A stretch of 64,000 nt of DNA from Ariolimax columbianus. Its lineage: Eukaryota; Mollusca; Gastropoda; Stylommatophora; Arionidae. Below, in pieces: positions 31,243-42,758 of this stretch. The DNA lies in assembly GCA_036924085.1 (NCBI GenBank), contig JAVGWX010000013.1, positions 65,942,157 to 66,006,156 on the forward strand, written 5' to 3'. A program made the position numbers and the translations under genes. The number at the start of each line of letters is the position of its first letter. Positions within the stretch are counted from its first letter, which is position 1. The notes beneath the pieces were generated by a model that was not told where the DNA came from, did no database searches, and saw nothing but the letters and a program-made list of their open reading frames with translations.

Positions 31243-31805
31243 GGAGGAATATGAGGAAGAGGAGGAAGAGTACCATTAAGACAAGATGAAGACGACGCTG
31301 AATTGTCATTTCAGCCAAAATTCAACATGGAGAAGACAGAACTGATGAGCAAACCACACTACAGCTTGGTCTGTCGTAGAGAAGATCTACCAGGAGAAGT
31401 AATTCAAATGCTCCTTCCTAACCACGACAGCCATACAGTATTACACCGGTGTAACATACTCACACAATTATGCTATTATTTATGCTTCTCTGAACAGAAC
31501 ACACTTCGGTTATTCGAACTATTTATTCGGATTTCTAGGCACAGAATGATCAATCATTGACATCGAATCCCTTCATTAGCAGAAGCTGTTAAAATGTTGA
31601 CTCGGATGTCAGCCTCGCCTGGTCTCAGAGCATCATTGTACTTGTAAACCAAATCTGCGAGAAAGGGAAAGAAAAATTAATAGAAGAGCAATACGCTATT
31701 AGTTGCTTTACCACTTCATCAGTATCCATAGCATTTACCCATGGGGTATCTATGAAAGACATTAACAATATGATGTCATTTGGCTAATCATCTTTAGCTC
31801 TCATG
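31243..31805. other. Unassigned sequence
   Basis: No gene or family recognised. An 85-residue frame at 31303-31560 has no known motif. Confidence 0.35.
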
Positions 31806-32127
31806 TGACCCCTGTCCCATGTCAACCTCTGTCTACTTATGATTGACCTCTTTCCCATGTCCACCTCTGTCTACTTATGATTGACCCCTCTCCCATGTCC
31901 ACCTCTGTCTACTTATGTTTGACCCCTCTCCCATATCCACCTCTGTCTACTTATGATTGACCCCTCTCCCATGTCCACCTCTGTCTAATTATGATTGACC
32001 CCTCTCCCATGTCCACCTCTGTCTACTTATGATTGACCCCTCTCCCATGTCCACCTCTGTCGACTTATGATTGACCCCTCTCCCATGCCCATCTGTGTCC
32101 ACCTCAATCCACTTATGATATACCCCT
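31806..32127. repeat. 38-bp minisatellite, about 8 copies
   Basis: Unit GACCCCTCTCCCATGTCCAC plus CTCTGTCTACTTATGATT, with single-base variants and a diverged last copy. Confidence 0.95.
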
Positions 32128-32185
32128 CCTCCCCTTTACAAATATTCACACCGCACGGCCCAATTAAACACACAACCTGTAATGT

Positions 32186-32525
32186 TGTTGTTGTTGTTGT
32201 TTTTGTTCGCGAATACCCACAATGAGTAGATTACTCGTTTGTGCGCCCTGAAACGGACATTAAGTGGCGGGTTGCAGTAGCTTTCCTCACATCCCGAGCG
32301 TGCTGATGAAGGAGGAGGGGCGAGGATTTGTTTGACTTCATCTGCGTGTCGCTCACTATTACGGGAATCACGTCGATCTCTCACCTCGTTAGGCAGGCTG
32401 CCATGAAAACAACCCGTTTCCAGGGAGGGCTACGAGGAAGCCAAGGTGTGGGTCTTGACCAGTATATTTTGCTTGACCCTGACTAGCATGTCTGATAGGT
32501 GTCTTCCTTCCCACCTGTACTGCTA
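32186..32525 (+). mobile_element. Repeat family E, copy 2
   Basis: (GTT)n, ACCCACAATGAGTAGATTAC, GTGCGCCCTGAAACGGACAT, TTCCTCACATCCCGAGCGTG, ACGGGAATCACGTCGATC, TTTCCAGGGAGGGCTACGAG, GTGTGGGTCTTGACCAGTAT. It lacks the GAA end of copy 1. Confidence 0.8.
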
Positions 32526-33711
32526 TATTCCCCTGCCTGTGTCTAACTCCGACTAGCTTTATACACTACCTCATTTGAGCACAGATAGCTATTTAATTTA
32601 TTATAATTTATTACACATTCTCTTTGTACCATATATATTCAGTAAAGAGAAGGAAAATAAAAACGATCTCTTCATAATTCGATGATGAAAGTTTAAACAG
32701 GAAAAGCGAAAAGACGAAGAAAGAGATGTCCAATTTCAAGAACTGACAAAATGCAGAATATCTGAAGACTTGTTTGATTTTCGCTGGATGGTAAATATAA
32801 AGACTCCCAAAAATGTGATAGTTTGTTGCTCCTAGAGAATTGCCTTCCATCTTGTCCACGCGTGTCTTGTGGACCCTCTAATTTAGATCTTTGAGCTTAT
32901 CTTGATGTAGCTTGTTCTTAATGTAATTATAATTATGTTCGCATATGCATCTAAAACCCGTTGCGTCGAACGACCAGTACTATATCTAACTGCTGAGGCT
33001 TGTTCATGCGTAGTGTGTCAACCGAAATGCCCACAGACTTCCCAGGAAGAGCCGAGTACTACGCTATCTCGAGATGAGGGCTACGAGGAGTGTGTGTTGG
33101 ACCAATGTTTGTGTCAGGCTTTCTTTGTCCTAGTCTGATTCCCTATTTTTGTGTTTTCCGCCCCTGAATCCTCTGGATTGTGTCCAGCTTCAGGTCAGCG
33201 TGTCACTTGATGTGCTGAGGATACGAAGTTAGGAGAGGTATCGTGTGACCTTAAGTGGACGGGAGCAGGAGGAAGGCGGCTTCAGTCCAGGGAGGAAGGT
33301 GGCTTCATTCCAAGCAGGAAGGTGGCTTCAGTCCAAAGAGGAAGGACCTTGAGTAATGATAACCTGAGCTGATTTATGAGGTGCAGTTAAACGGAACGTA
33401 GAACGCCATCATGGACTGGTTTCCCAAGGCTTAAGCCAGGCTCAACCGCAGCATGATGTAGCATAACAAACATGATAACCGATCAAAAGCACATGCGTTA
33501 CATATAATAAAGCCATTGATACCACCTGGTGAAGAAGTTGTCAATTTAAATCCGAACAAGAACTAGCAAACAGCAAAAAACGATACAAGCACCAGAGCGA
33601 GTCGAGAGCTCAGCCAGTCAGGCGCGACCATCTTACTTTTCCTAAATTTGTACTTGTAGGCATTTGAGACATTGATTTTGGTATCACGTGGCACTAGTGT
33701 CTACCAATTTT
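32526..33711. other. Unassigned sequence with a short 26-bp repeat
   Basis: No gene recognised. At about 33268-33352, GAGGAAGGTGGCTTCAGTCC recurs about three times. The rest is unique within the window. Confidence 0.4.
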
Positions 33712-33860
33712 TCTTGGTGTAGCCCCTGACGCCTTGGGATTGTCCAGCAACGTGACCATCAAGTAAGGGCTGATACGACACTTAACTGGCTGTATACAGA
33801 CTCTGCATGGTCTTCTAAACCAGTATAAAGACGTTAAGTTAAGTTAAGTTAAGTTAATGC
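33712..33860 (+). mobile_element. SINE family C, 3' end only
   Basis: GGCTGTATACAGACTCTGCA, GTCTTCTAAACCAGTATAAA and a clean (GTTAA)4 tail at 33833-33857 match the end of family C; the tRNA-like head is missing (5' truncation). Confidence 0.75.
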
Positions 33861-34326
33861 AGCGAGTTTGATCTCATACGGCCCTTGAGCCAACCAATTC
33901 GTCCTCGCGTGACCCTTCAGTAACTTTCTTCCCATTGTTCTTATTACCCTCATCCGACCCTTACCGATGGATTGAAATTCATTACCTGTCTAGCGAGTAT
34001 CGACAGCTCTAAGAACAACACTCACGAACTTCATAAGCCCCCGCCTAAAAAAAATTCTAAGCCGACAAATGATGTCAGTCTAATGTTTCAAACCTCCATC
34101 GCTGTATGTTTATCCTTGTCTCAAAAATGGATATACCTAGGGAGGCCACAGCTCGTATTGCAGGTAAACGGCAACCAACGTGTTGTTTGTTTGACGCGCA
34201 AACTTCCTAAAGCTTGTAGTACATTGTTTCCGTTCAAGTAGTTTAGAAATTCTTACTGAATTTACCACAGTAATGATATTGATAATAGTTAAGGGAAGAC
34301 GTGGAACTATTGTTTTGACGAAAACC
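33861..34326. other. Unassigned sequence
   Basis: No gene or family recognised. An 89-residue frame at 33972-34241 has no known domain. Confidence 0.35.
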
Positions 34327-35178
34327 AGTTCTGTTTAAACTAGATTTGTAAAGCCTAACCCTGATGCTGCTCTACTTCTGTTTAAACTAGATTTGTAAAG
34401 CCTAACCCTGATGCTGCTCTAGTTCTGTTTAAACTAGATTTGTAAAGCCTAACCCTGATGCTGCTCTAGTTCTGTTTAAAATAGATTTGTAAAGCCTAAC
34501 CCTGATGCTGCTCTAGTTCTGTTTAAACTAGATTTGTAAAGCCTAACCCTGATGCTGCTCTAGTTCTGTTTAAACTAGATTTGTAAAGCCTAACCCTGAT
34601 GCTGCTCTAGTTCTGTTTAAACTAGATTTGTAAAGCCTAACCCTGATGCTGCTCTACTTCTGTTTAAACTAGATTTGTAAAGCCTAACCCTGATGCTGCT
34701 CTACTTCTGTTTAAACTAGATTTGTAAAGCCTAACCCTGATGCTGCTCTAGTTCTGTTTAAACTAGATTTGTAAAGCCTAACCCTGATGCTGCTCTAGTT
34801 CTGTTTAAACTAGATTTGTAAAGCCTAACCCTGATGCTGCTCTACTTCTGTTTAAACTAGATTTGTAAAGCCTAACCCTGATGCTGCTCTAGTTCTGTTT
34901 AAACTAGATTTGTAAAGCCTAACCCTGATGCTGCTCTACTTCTGTTTAAACTAGATTTGTAAAGCCTAACCCTGATGCTGCTCTACTTCTGTTTAAACTA
35001 GATTTGTAAAGCCTAACCCTGATGCTGCTCTAGTTCTGTTTAAACTAGATTTGTAAAGCCTAACCCTGATGCTGCTCTAGTTCTGTTTAAACTAGATTTG
35101 TAAAGCCTAACCCTGATGCTGCTCTACTTCTGTTTAAACTAGATTTGTAAAGCCTAACCCTGATGCTGCTCTACTTCT
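34327..35178. repeat. 47-bp satellite, 18 copies
   Basis: Unit AGTTCTGTTTAAACTAGATT plus TGTAAAGCCTAACCCTGATG plus CTGCTCT. Copies are nearly identical; only one site alternates (AGTTC or ACTTC) and one copy has AAAATAG. The unit contains CCTAACCCT, nine bases of the CCCTAA telomere motif, and the palindrome GTTTAAAC. It abuts the LINE 3' end to its right. Confidence 0.97.
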
Positions 35179-35214
35179 CATATTTTTGTGAGAACAATTA
35201 CTGCTATCCTGTTC

Positions 35215-37690
35215 CTATTTTTCGTTGTCTTCTTCTTTCTTCTTCTTCTTTCTTCTTTTGTCTTGTTCTTCTTGTTCGTCTTCCTTATCCTCTTCGATCA
35301 ACTGATGCTATGCTTCTAGTCCCATGAAGTCTCCAGTGATATAATAGCTGTCCATCGTTGTCGATGAGGACCGCCGACCTCATCCTTGTCACAGATTTCC
35401 CTTTTGGGTGTGGGTGCGGATGTGGCTGAACAGACTAATGCAGGCACGAAAACATCTGCTACATATCGGGCACACGAGGTTCGTAGAAGGGGATGGTGTT
35501 CTCGCTGTTAGGGATTTCCGGGTCTCGCGTCTGCTCTGGACTTTCACAACACGGTCGTCTTTACCGGCAGCTACACCCGATTTGACTGCGCTTCTCCAGT
35601 CAGATCTGCTTTGCGCAAGACATTTCCAGGTGTCGATGTCTATCTGGCAACTTTTCAGTGAGTCCTTCAGACCGTCTTTAAAACGTTTCTTTGGGCCCCC
35701 TCTCTCTCGCCATCCCTCTATCAGCTCGCCGTAGAGAAGCTTCTTTGGAAGCCGCTCGTCTGACATACGGACGAGGCGTCAGGCCCATCCTAGTCGTGCT
35801 TTCTCTAGCAGTGCATGTATGCTGGGCATGTTAGCCCTCGAGAGAACATCGATGTCAGTGACACGATCTTGCCATCGGATGTGGAATATTCGCCTCAGTC
35901 AACCTGTGTGGAAGTGGTTTAACCTCCTTGCATGTCCAGAGTATACAGTCTAGCTTTCGCAAGCATATAGTAGGGTTTGATTGATGGTTGCACGGTAGAC
36001 TTTGAGTTTGGTCTTGACGCTGATGCCACGACGTGCCCAGACCATCGAGCGCATTCTACCAAAGGCTGTGCTGGCCTATGCTTTTCTGCTTGCCACCTCA
36101 TCGTCTAGGCTGACAGATCTCGACAGCGTGCTGTCCAGATATGTGAATTTCTCTACGGCATTTAGCGTCTGCCCGCTGACTGTAGTCTTTATTTTTGTGT
36201 ACGGCATGCCTGGTGCTAGTTGGTACATGACCTCTGTTTTTTTGGCATTCATGGTCAGGCCAAAATTGTCGCATGCGGCAGAGAACCGGTCCATTCCAGC
36301 CTGCATGTTCAGTTCTGAGTTGCTCATTAGCGCGCAGTCGTCAGCAAATACAAGTTCCATGATTATGTCGCCATCCACTTTGGTTTTGGCCTTCATTCTT
36401 CTGGGATTGAGTAATTTGCCATCTGTGCGGTACTTTATAGGTATTCCAAGCTCCAGTGATCTGAAGGCGTCTGTCATTCTGGCTGTGAACATCATGCTGA
36501 ACAAGGTCGGGACGAGTACACATCCTAGTTTTACTCCGTTTCATATTAGAAACGTTTTAGAGATTGCACCGCTGTCCAGTACATGAGCACACATGCCTTC
36601 GTGTAGCTGTTTCACCACGGTTATGAACTTGTTGGGTGAGCCAAACTAGGACATTATCATCCACAGCCCTCCTCCGTTTACTGTATCAAATCAATAAATG
36701 TGGTGTACAAGGCCTGATTTTGTTCCCGACACTTCTCTTGTACTTGGCGAGCGGCAAAAATCATGTCCACTGTTCCTCTTCCGGCTTTGAACCCACATTG
36801 GCTTTCTGGGAGGTGGTGGCTTTGTTCAAGGTGTTTGTTGAGCCTGTTTAGCAGTAAGCGCGCCTGGATCTTGCCTGCTACGGAGAGTAGTGATATTCCA
36901 CGATGGTTGTCGCATTCCTGACGGTTGCCTGTTCTTTTGTACAGGTGAACGATTGAGGCGTTCTTTAGCTCATGCGGAATTTTTCCTTCAGCCCACATGT
37001 GGCAGAATAGTTCAGTGATCCTTCTGATGAGGGATGGACCAGCTGTCTTTTATACCTCTGCTGGTATTGAATCCGCTCCTGGAGCTTTTCCTTTAGATAG
37101 TGAACTGATTGCTTTGTCGACTTCCTCCTCAGTAAAGACTTCATCCAACGCCAGTTTCAGTTCCACCTGCGGCATTCGCCGGATGGCCTACTCATTTATG
37201 GACGATGGGTGGTTTAGTATTTTGCAGAAGTGGTCTGCACATCTGTCTAGAATCTGAACCTTATCTGTTAGCAGTGCTCCATCCGTACTGCGAATTGGAG
37301 TATTTCTAGAGGGCTGCGGGCCGTATAGAGCTTTCAGTGCCTTGTAAAACCGTTTGGTGTCATGACACTCGGCGAAAATCTCAATTTCGTCCGCTCTTTT
37401 GCTGAGCCAGGAATCTCTCTAAGCCTGGTCTGGACAGCTTTGCGAGCAGTATTGAAGGCAGCTTTTGCTGCCTGAGATGGTGTGTCCTTCTGGTATTCCC
37501 TGTGCGTTTCATGTTTTGCATCGAGAAGGCCCTGTATTTCCAGATCGTTCTCATCAAACCAGTCCTTATGCTTGCGCGTGAGTGGGCCAATGTGTTTAAC
37601 AGCTGTGTCGTAGAGTATGTTTCTCAATGATGCTCAGTTCTCTTCAATGTCGTTCTTCCAGTGATATAGTAGATCAAGAATAGATGAGGC
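35215..37690 (-). pseudogene. LINE-III: RT with C-terminal C2H2 zinc finger
   Basis: Longest coding relic (about 2.45 kb). Minus-strand order: N-terminal linker (HIGPLTRKHKDWFDENDLEI); in another frame RFYKALKALYGPQPSRNTPI and AISSLSKGKAPGADSIPAEV (RT domain 0 signature); RT core HELKNASIVHLYKRTGNRQE, CDNHRGISLLSVAGK, FKAGRGTVDMIFAARQVQEK, FIDL followed by a deletion where the first catalytic Asp region sits; then NGVKLGCVLVPTLFSMMF; LVFADDCALMS, the catalytic FADD box (about 36343-36375); and C-terminal DERLPKKLLYGELIEG, GGPKKRFKDGLKDSLK, ending in CPICSRCFRACISLFSHIRTH-type finger (C-x2-C-x12-H-x3-H). The 3' tail is AAG-rich (35225-35265). At least three frameshifts and several stops; 5'-truncated, endonuclease missing. 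Exact clade not assigned. Confidence 0.9.
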
Positions 37691-37982
37691 CATCCAGAGA
37701 CGATCGCTACGCAAGTCAACTTACATCAATCATTCTTCAACCCCCGGTGGAAAGAGGTGTCTTATTTCCTTGTACAAAGTACAACATATAACTGAAGGCT
37801 GAGATTGGCTTATTTAGCACTCTTTGAACTCATGCAAACAGTTTACATTGAATGCTGACAATGTGGTCATCATGGACTACGATGGACGAACAAAAACACT
37901 CGAAGAAACACAAACACAAACACAAACACAAAGACAAACACAAACACAAACACTAACACTAACACAAACACAAACACAAAGA
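37691..37982. other. Unassigned sequence with (ACAAAC)n
   Basis: Unassigned apart from a (CACAAA)n microsatellite at 37905-37980. Confidence 0.6.
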
Positions 37983-38265
37983 CATCTTATTGCAAAGATC
38001 AGAACAAGACAGTTATTCGTTTTCGGGCATGTTATGAGACGAACCGGTTTGAATCACGTTGTGACAACAGTAAAGATAGCAGGAAAGAAAGACAGAGGAA
38101 GGCAGAGAGTGAAGATATTGGACAGCCTGAGAGAATGACACGGGCGACAACCAGCAACAGAGTTGGTAAACGACCCCCGTGATAGAAGTTGATTAAGGTC
38201 CTTGATCGCCAACGCCAATCGGCATGGCACCTGCTGATGATGTCTCATCACCCGGTGACCAGCTC
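37983..38265 (+). pseudogene. LINE RT C-terminal fragment
   Basis: Reads HLIAKIRTRQLFVFGHVMRR, GLNHVVTTVKIAGKKDRGRQ, RVKILDSLRE, stop, and downstream pieces QPATELV and DRQRQSAWHLL. The FGHVMR..GL...V.TGKI.GKR.RGRQR.K.LDSL block is the end of many LINE RTs. Truncated at both ends; the CACAAA array sits where upstream sequence should be. Confidence 0.8.
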
Positions 38266-38299
38266 ACGGTTGAAATGTTCATGCCTCCAGTAGTCGTCT

Positions 38300-38860
38300 T
38301 CGCATAGTCATTTTTGACAAGAAGTGGTCTGGTCAGTTAGTTCTGGTGTTGACATAGCCATGCGTGACCTGGATGGGAATGGGCCGCTGGGTCTGGTGTT
38401 GGCAAAGCCATGCTTGACCTGGAAAGGAATGGGCTGTTGGGTCTGGTGTTGGCATAGCCATACATGACCTGGAGTGGTCTGGTCAGTTGGGTCTGGTGTT
38501 GGCATAGCCATACTTGACCAGGAGTGGTCTGTCAATTGGGTCTGGTGTTGGCATATCCATGCTTGACCTGGAGTGGTCTGGTCAGTTGGGTCTGGTGTTG
38601 GCATAGCCATACTTGACCAGGAGTGGTCTTGTCAGTTGGGTCTGGTGTTGGCATAGCCATACTTGACCAGGAGTGGTCTGGTCAGTTTGGTCTGGTGTTG
38701 GCATAACCATACTTGACCAGGAGTGGATTGTCAGTTGGGTCTGGTGATGACATAGCCATGCTTGATCTAGAGTGGTCTGGTCAGTTGGGTCTGGTGATGA
38801 CATAGCCATGCTTGACCTAGAGTGGTCTGGTCAGTTGGATCTGGTGATGATATAGCCGAC
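38300..38860. repeat. 50-bp minisatellite, about 11 copies
   Basis: Unit AGTTGGGTCTGGTGTTGGCA plus TAGCCATACTTGACCAGGAG plus TGGTCTGGTC, with a subset carrying GATGACATAG. The 100- and 75-residue minus frames (TDQTTPGQAWLCQHQTQ) are artefacts. Confidence 0.95.
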
Positions 38861-39063
38861 TAAGTAACCAAACAGCGCGCGGGTCGCACTGCTTTAGATC
38901 GGTCGCTGCCCCTCTTCCTCTGCGCACCCACCTTGTACTTAAAAATTGGCTGCCTCTTGTGTAAGTACGTAAGTGCACTTATGAGTAATCCGGAGCGAGG
39001 TAGACGCCATCATGTCCCCATTCAAACGTAACATGAATAGACAAATTAGTTTTTAAAAACGGT

Positions 39064-39106
<43 letters not shown>
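39064..39106. repeat. (AT)n microsatellite
   Basis: Pure AT run into which the next element is inserted; a short TA run also follows it at 39847-39858. Confidence 0.95.
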
Positions 39107-39108
<2 letters not shown>

Positions 39109-39844
39109 CGAGACGTGTTCAAATGAAACTGGACCAAAATGCAATAAGTGAAAATACGTACGATGCGCATGATGACGTTACTTCTGGTGTAAACAGCACA
39201 TAGCAACCGTCAAGTTTGCAACATTTAATTATCCTCCGACTCGTAGTTTCCTCAGACGACCGTTGGAAACATGGTGTGTGTGATATGGAATCCGCCCACA
39301 GTTGATCAGCGAGCGGTAATTCGGTTTCTAACATCTGAAGGATGTTGACCAGTTGACATTCATCGCAGAATGCAGGCTATGTATGGAGACACAAGTGTTT
39401 AGAAGACAACAGCGAAGAACTGGACAATGATGTTTGAAGAAGGACGTGAGTTAACGAAAGATCTTTCGAGTCCAGGTCAGTCGCAAATTGTTGCGTTAAC
39501 TCACGTACTTCTTTAAACATGGTTGGCCAGTTCTTTAATGCTGTCTTCGACACACTTTTGTCACCATACACTGCCTGCATCCAGCGTCGAACAGGAACTG
39601 GTCGAAATCCTTCAGCTGTTAGAAACCGACAAATCACCGCTAGCTGATCTACTCTATAAGAATTCCGTATCACACCCGCCTTGTTTTCAACCTTCTGCTG
39701 AAGAAACTATGAGTCAGAGGATAATGCAATTTTGCAAACTTGACGGTTGGTATGGGCTGTTTGCAAGAGAAGTGACGTCATCATGCGCATCGTACGTATG
39801 TTGACTAGTTGCAGTTTGGTCTGGTTCCATTTGAACACATCTCG
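39109..39844. mobile_element. Fold-back mariner element 2
   Basis: Ends CGAGACGTGTTCAAATGAAA and, inverted, CGAGATGTGTTCAAATGGAA, in a TA-rich target. The left arm (39109-39455) and right arm (39495-39844) are inverted copies of the same mariner 5' part, separated by a loop of about 40 nt. The left arm encodes RAVIRFLTSEGC, IHRRMQAMYGDTSV, NWTMMFEEGRELTKDL; the right arm on the minus strand encodes LAVICRFLTAEGFRPV, RRWMQAVYGDKSVSKTALKN. Each arm holds only the first helix-turn-helix; there is no catalytic domain. Point differences between the arms show they have been diverging. Confidence 0.88.
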
Positions 39845-40299
39845 TGTATATATATATACATATCACGATTGTATTGTTTGAATATGTCTTTCCTCCCCCC
39901 CCCCCTCTTTCCGCTGATATAATGTACTTTTTAAAGAGATGGTATCTCCTCGCCGATCGTCACGTTGTATGGATATGTTGCTTGGTATGTGAAACAAGAT
40001 ACTATCAGTGGAGGGCGTTGGTCCTCCGCTCTATGCGCTAGGCACAGGTTTCTTGAATGCGTTTATCTCTGATGACATTCATTAATGTAGTTATCACAAT
40101 GACATCAATGGATTTGTCATAGTTAACAAACATAAATACCTACATACAAAAATACACACACACACACACACATACATACCTTCATACATACAAACGAACA
40201 TACACATGTATACATACATACCAACATATATGCATGCATACATACATTCACATATATTCGAATTCATGCGTTTCTATTTAATGATGTTTTGTTCCGTCC
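39845..40299. other. Unassigned sequence with (CA)n/(CATA)n
   Basis: Unassigned apart from CA and CATA repeats at 40135-40260. Confidence 0.6.
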
Positions 40300-41133
40300 C
40301 CGTCTGGCGGTCCTGGAAACAGGCTGCACTAGTTTAGACCAGCAAAGAATATAGAAATGACAGTAGGAAGTAAACTCAGTACTCCGAAAAAGCTTGCTGA
40401 AATCGGATCTCTCATGCTGAAATGAGCAGGTGTCGCAGCCTCGCTGTAAGCTATGGCACGACGTCAGATCATCTTTGTCATGATAAACGAAGAAAAAGAA
40501 GGAAGACGAAGATGAAGAAGAAAAATAAGAAGGAGAAGGAGAAGAAGGAAGATAAAGAAACAGAAGAATAAGAAGAAGAAGAAGAATTAGAAAAGAAGAA
40601 GAAGAAAAAGAAGAAAAGGGAGAACAAGAAGAAGAAAAAGAAGAACAAGAAGAAGAAGAAGAAAAACAAGAAGAAGAAGAAGAAGAAGAAGAAGAAGAAG
40701 AAGAAGAAAAAGAAGAAGAAGAAGAAGAACAAGAACAAGAAAAAGAAGAAACAGAAGAAGAAGAAGAAGAAGAAAAAGAAGAACAAGACGAAGGAGAAGA
40801 AGAAGAAGGAAGACGACGATGAAAAACGAAGACGAAGATGAAGAAACAGAAGAAGAAGAAGAAGATAAAATAGAAAAAAGAAGAAGAAGAAACAAAAGAA
40901 GAAGAACAAGAACAAGAACAAGAAGAACAAGAAAAAGAAGAAGAAGAAGAAGAAGAAGAAGAAGAAGAAGAAGAAGAAGAAGAAGAAGAAGAAGAAGAAG
41001 AAGAAGAAGAAATATAACACAGAAGAAGAAGAAATATAAAAAAAAGAAGAAGAAGAAGAAGAAGAAGAAGAAGAAGAAGAAGAAGAAGAAGAAGAAGAAG
41101 AAGAAGAAGAAGAAGAAGAAGAAGAAGAAGAAG
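40300..41133 (+). mobile_element. Diverged SINE B with 650-bp GAA tail
   Basis: Recognisable pieces: GGTCCTGGAAACAGGCTGCA, CTTGCTGAAATCGGATCTCT, GTGTCGCAGCCTCGCTGTAA (40300-40480). From about 40485 to 41133 the strand is almost only GAA/AAG with CAAGAA, GACGAAGAT and TATAA interruptions. The 352-, 183- and 180-residue frames on the minus strand are poly-S, poly-F and poly-L readings of (TTC)n and are not genes. Confidence 0.75.
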
Positions 41134-41232
41134 AACACTAATCAAACACAAAGCTTGAAGACCGCTGTCCAAAAACAAAAAACGAACCAATTGATAACAC
41201 AGTCCAATCAATACAACTAAGTCTAGATTCAT

Positions 41233-41524
41233 ATTGTCTCTTGTCCCAACTCTATGGGGGCAGGCGGTCCAACGCTCAGGCTGTGTCCCGTCCCAGTGTG
41301 ACATTATTGTCTCTTGTCCCAACTCTATGGGGGCAGGCGGTCCAACGCTCAGGCTGTGTCCCGTCCCAGTGTGACATTATTGTCTCTTGTCCCAACTCTA
41401 TGGGGGCAGGCGGTCCAACACTCAGGCTGTGTCCCGTCCCAGTGTGACATTATTGTCTCTTGTCCCAACTCTATGGGGGCAGGCGGTCCAACGCTCAGGC
41501 TGTGTCCCGTCCCAGTGTGACATT
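41233..41524. repeat. 4 x 73-bp tandem repeat
   Basis: Four copies at 41233, 41306, 41379 and 41452, differing at one base (ACGCTC or ACACTC). Unit begins ATTGTCTCTTGTCCCAACTC. Overlapping 68-residue frames repeat because 73 shifts frame by one. Confidence 0.97.
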
Positions 41525-41814
41525 AATGTAATTGCTGAGAAAATTATACACAATCTATAAAGGTTCTATGGTCGTTCGCTTGAAGTCGTTGCTGGCATGC
41601 GTGCAGATGGGGTGGTATTAATGTGTTTAACGGCGAGAAGTCAGTCCTAGGAACAGGAGAGTTTGCGTGCTACGTGGATTACTAATGTTTTGTGTGTACT
41701 TGATGAAGACCTGCTGGTCGCAACCACACGATATCTGAACGAGACTTTGCAATAGTGTTGATATCGTTTTCTTGTATGAAGAGATTTTACGTTAGCGATT
41801 AGATATTGAAGCAG
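41525..41814. other. Unassigned sequence
   Basis: No gene or repeat recognised. Confidence 0.4.
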
Positions 41815-42713
41815 TCTTCTTCCTATTCGTATTCTTTTTATTCTTGTTCTTCTTCTGTTTCTTCTTCCTTTTCTTAGACACTTCTTCTTCTTGTTCTTGT
41901 TCTTTTTCTTCTTGATCTCCTGCTTCTTCTTCTTCTTTTTCTCCGTCTTCTTCTTTGTCTTCTTCTTGTTATTCTTTCTCTTGATCTTCTTCTTGTTCTT
42001 GTTCCTTATCTTCTTCTTCTTTTGTCTTCTGTCAAAACCATGTAACTTTTTTCACTTCCAGTACACTCATCCCCCCCCCTCCCTCTATCTCTCTCATTCT
42101 GACCTTCTCTGTCTTTCTCCCTCTCTCTCCAACCCTATCTCTTCCTCTCCAAACCTATCTCTCGCCCTCTCTATCATTTTCTCCCTCTCTGTCTTTTTCC
42201 CTCTCCCTCTCTTTATCTGTACCTATCTCTCCCTCCTCTCTCTCATTTTCTCTCTTTCTGTCTTCCTTCCCTGTCCTGTCTCTCTCTCCTTATTTCCCCC
42301 TCTCGCTTTTTTCTCTCCTTCTCTGTGTTCCTCTCTCTCCGACCCTATCTGTCCCTCTCTCTCTCATTCTCTCCTTCTCTGTCTTCCCTCCTCTCCCTCT
42401 ATCTCTTCCCGTCCCTATCTCTCTCTCTCGCTTTTACTCTCTATCTTCTTCCGTCTCCCTCTCTCTATCCGTCCCTATCTCTCCCTCTCTCGACACGTCC
42501 CATTTCGTATATCGCGCCTCCTCTCCCTTCTCTGTTTTCTCCTTTTCTCTCTCCAAATTCATACTATTTCCCTCATTTTCTCTTACATTATCTTCCTCTT
42601 ATCCTCCCACTCTCTCACTTTATCTTCTTCTCTAACTTTCTATCTCTCCTCTATCTTTCTATTTCTCTGTTTCCCTTCTCTCCCTGTATTTTTCCCATTC
42701 TATATATTTTCCT

Positions 42714-42758
<45 letters not shown>

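Noticed and set aside
34327..35178. CRISPR-like regular array
   Set aside because: Units are contiguous 47-bp repeats with no unique spacers, in a eukaryotic context.
40264..41322. 352-residue open frame plus 180- and 183-residue frames on the minus strand
   Set aside because: Poly-S, poly-F and poly-L translations of the TTC array; the non-repeat ends are SINE B and unrelated sequence.
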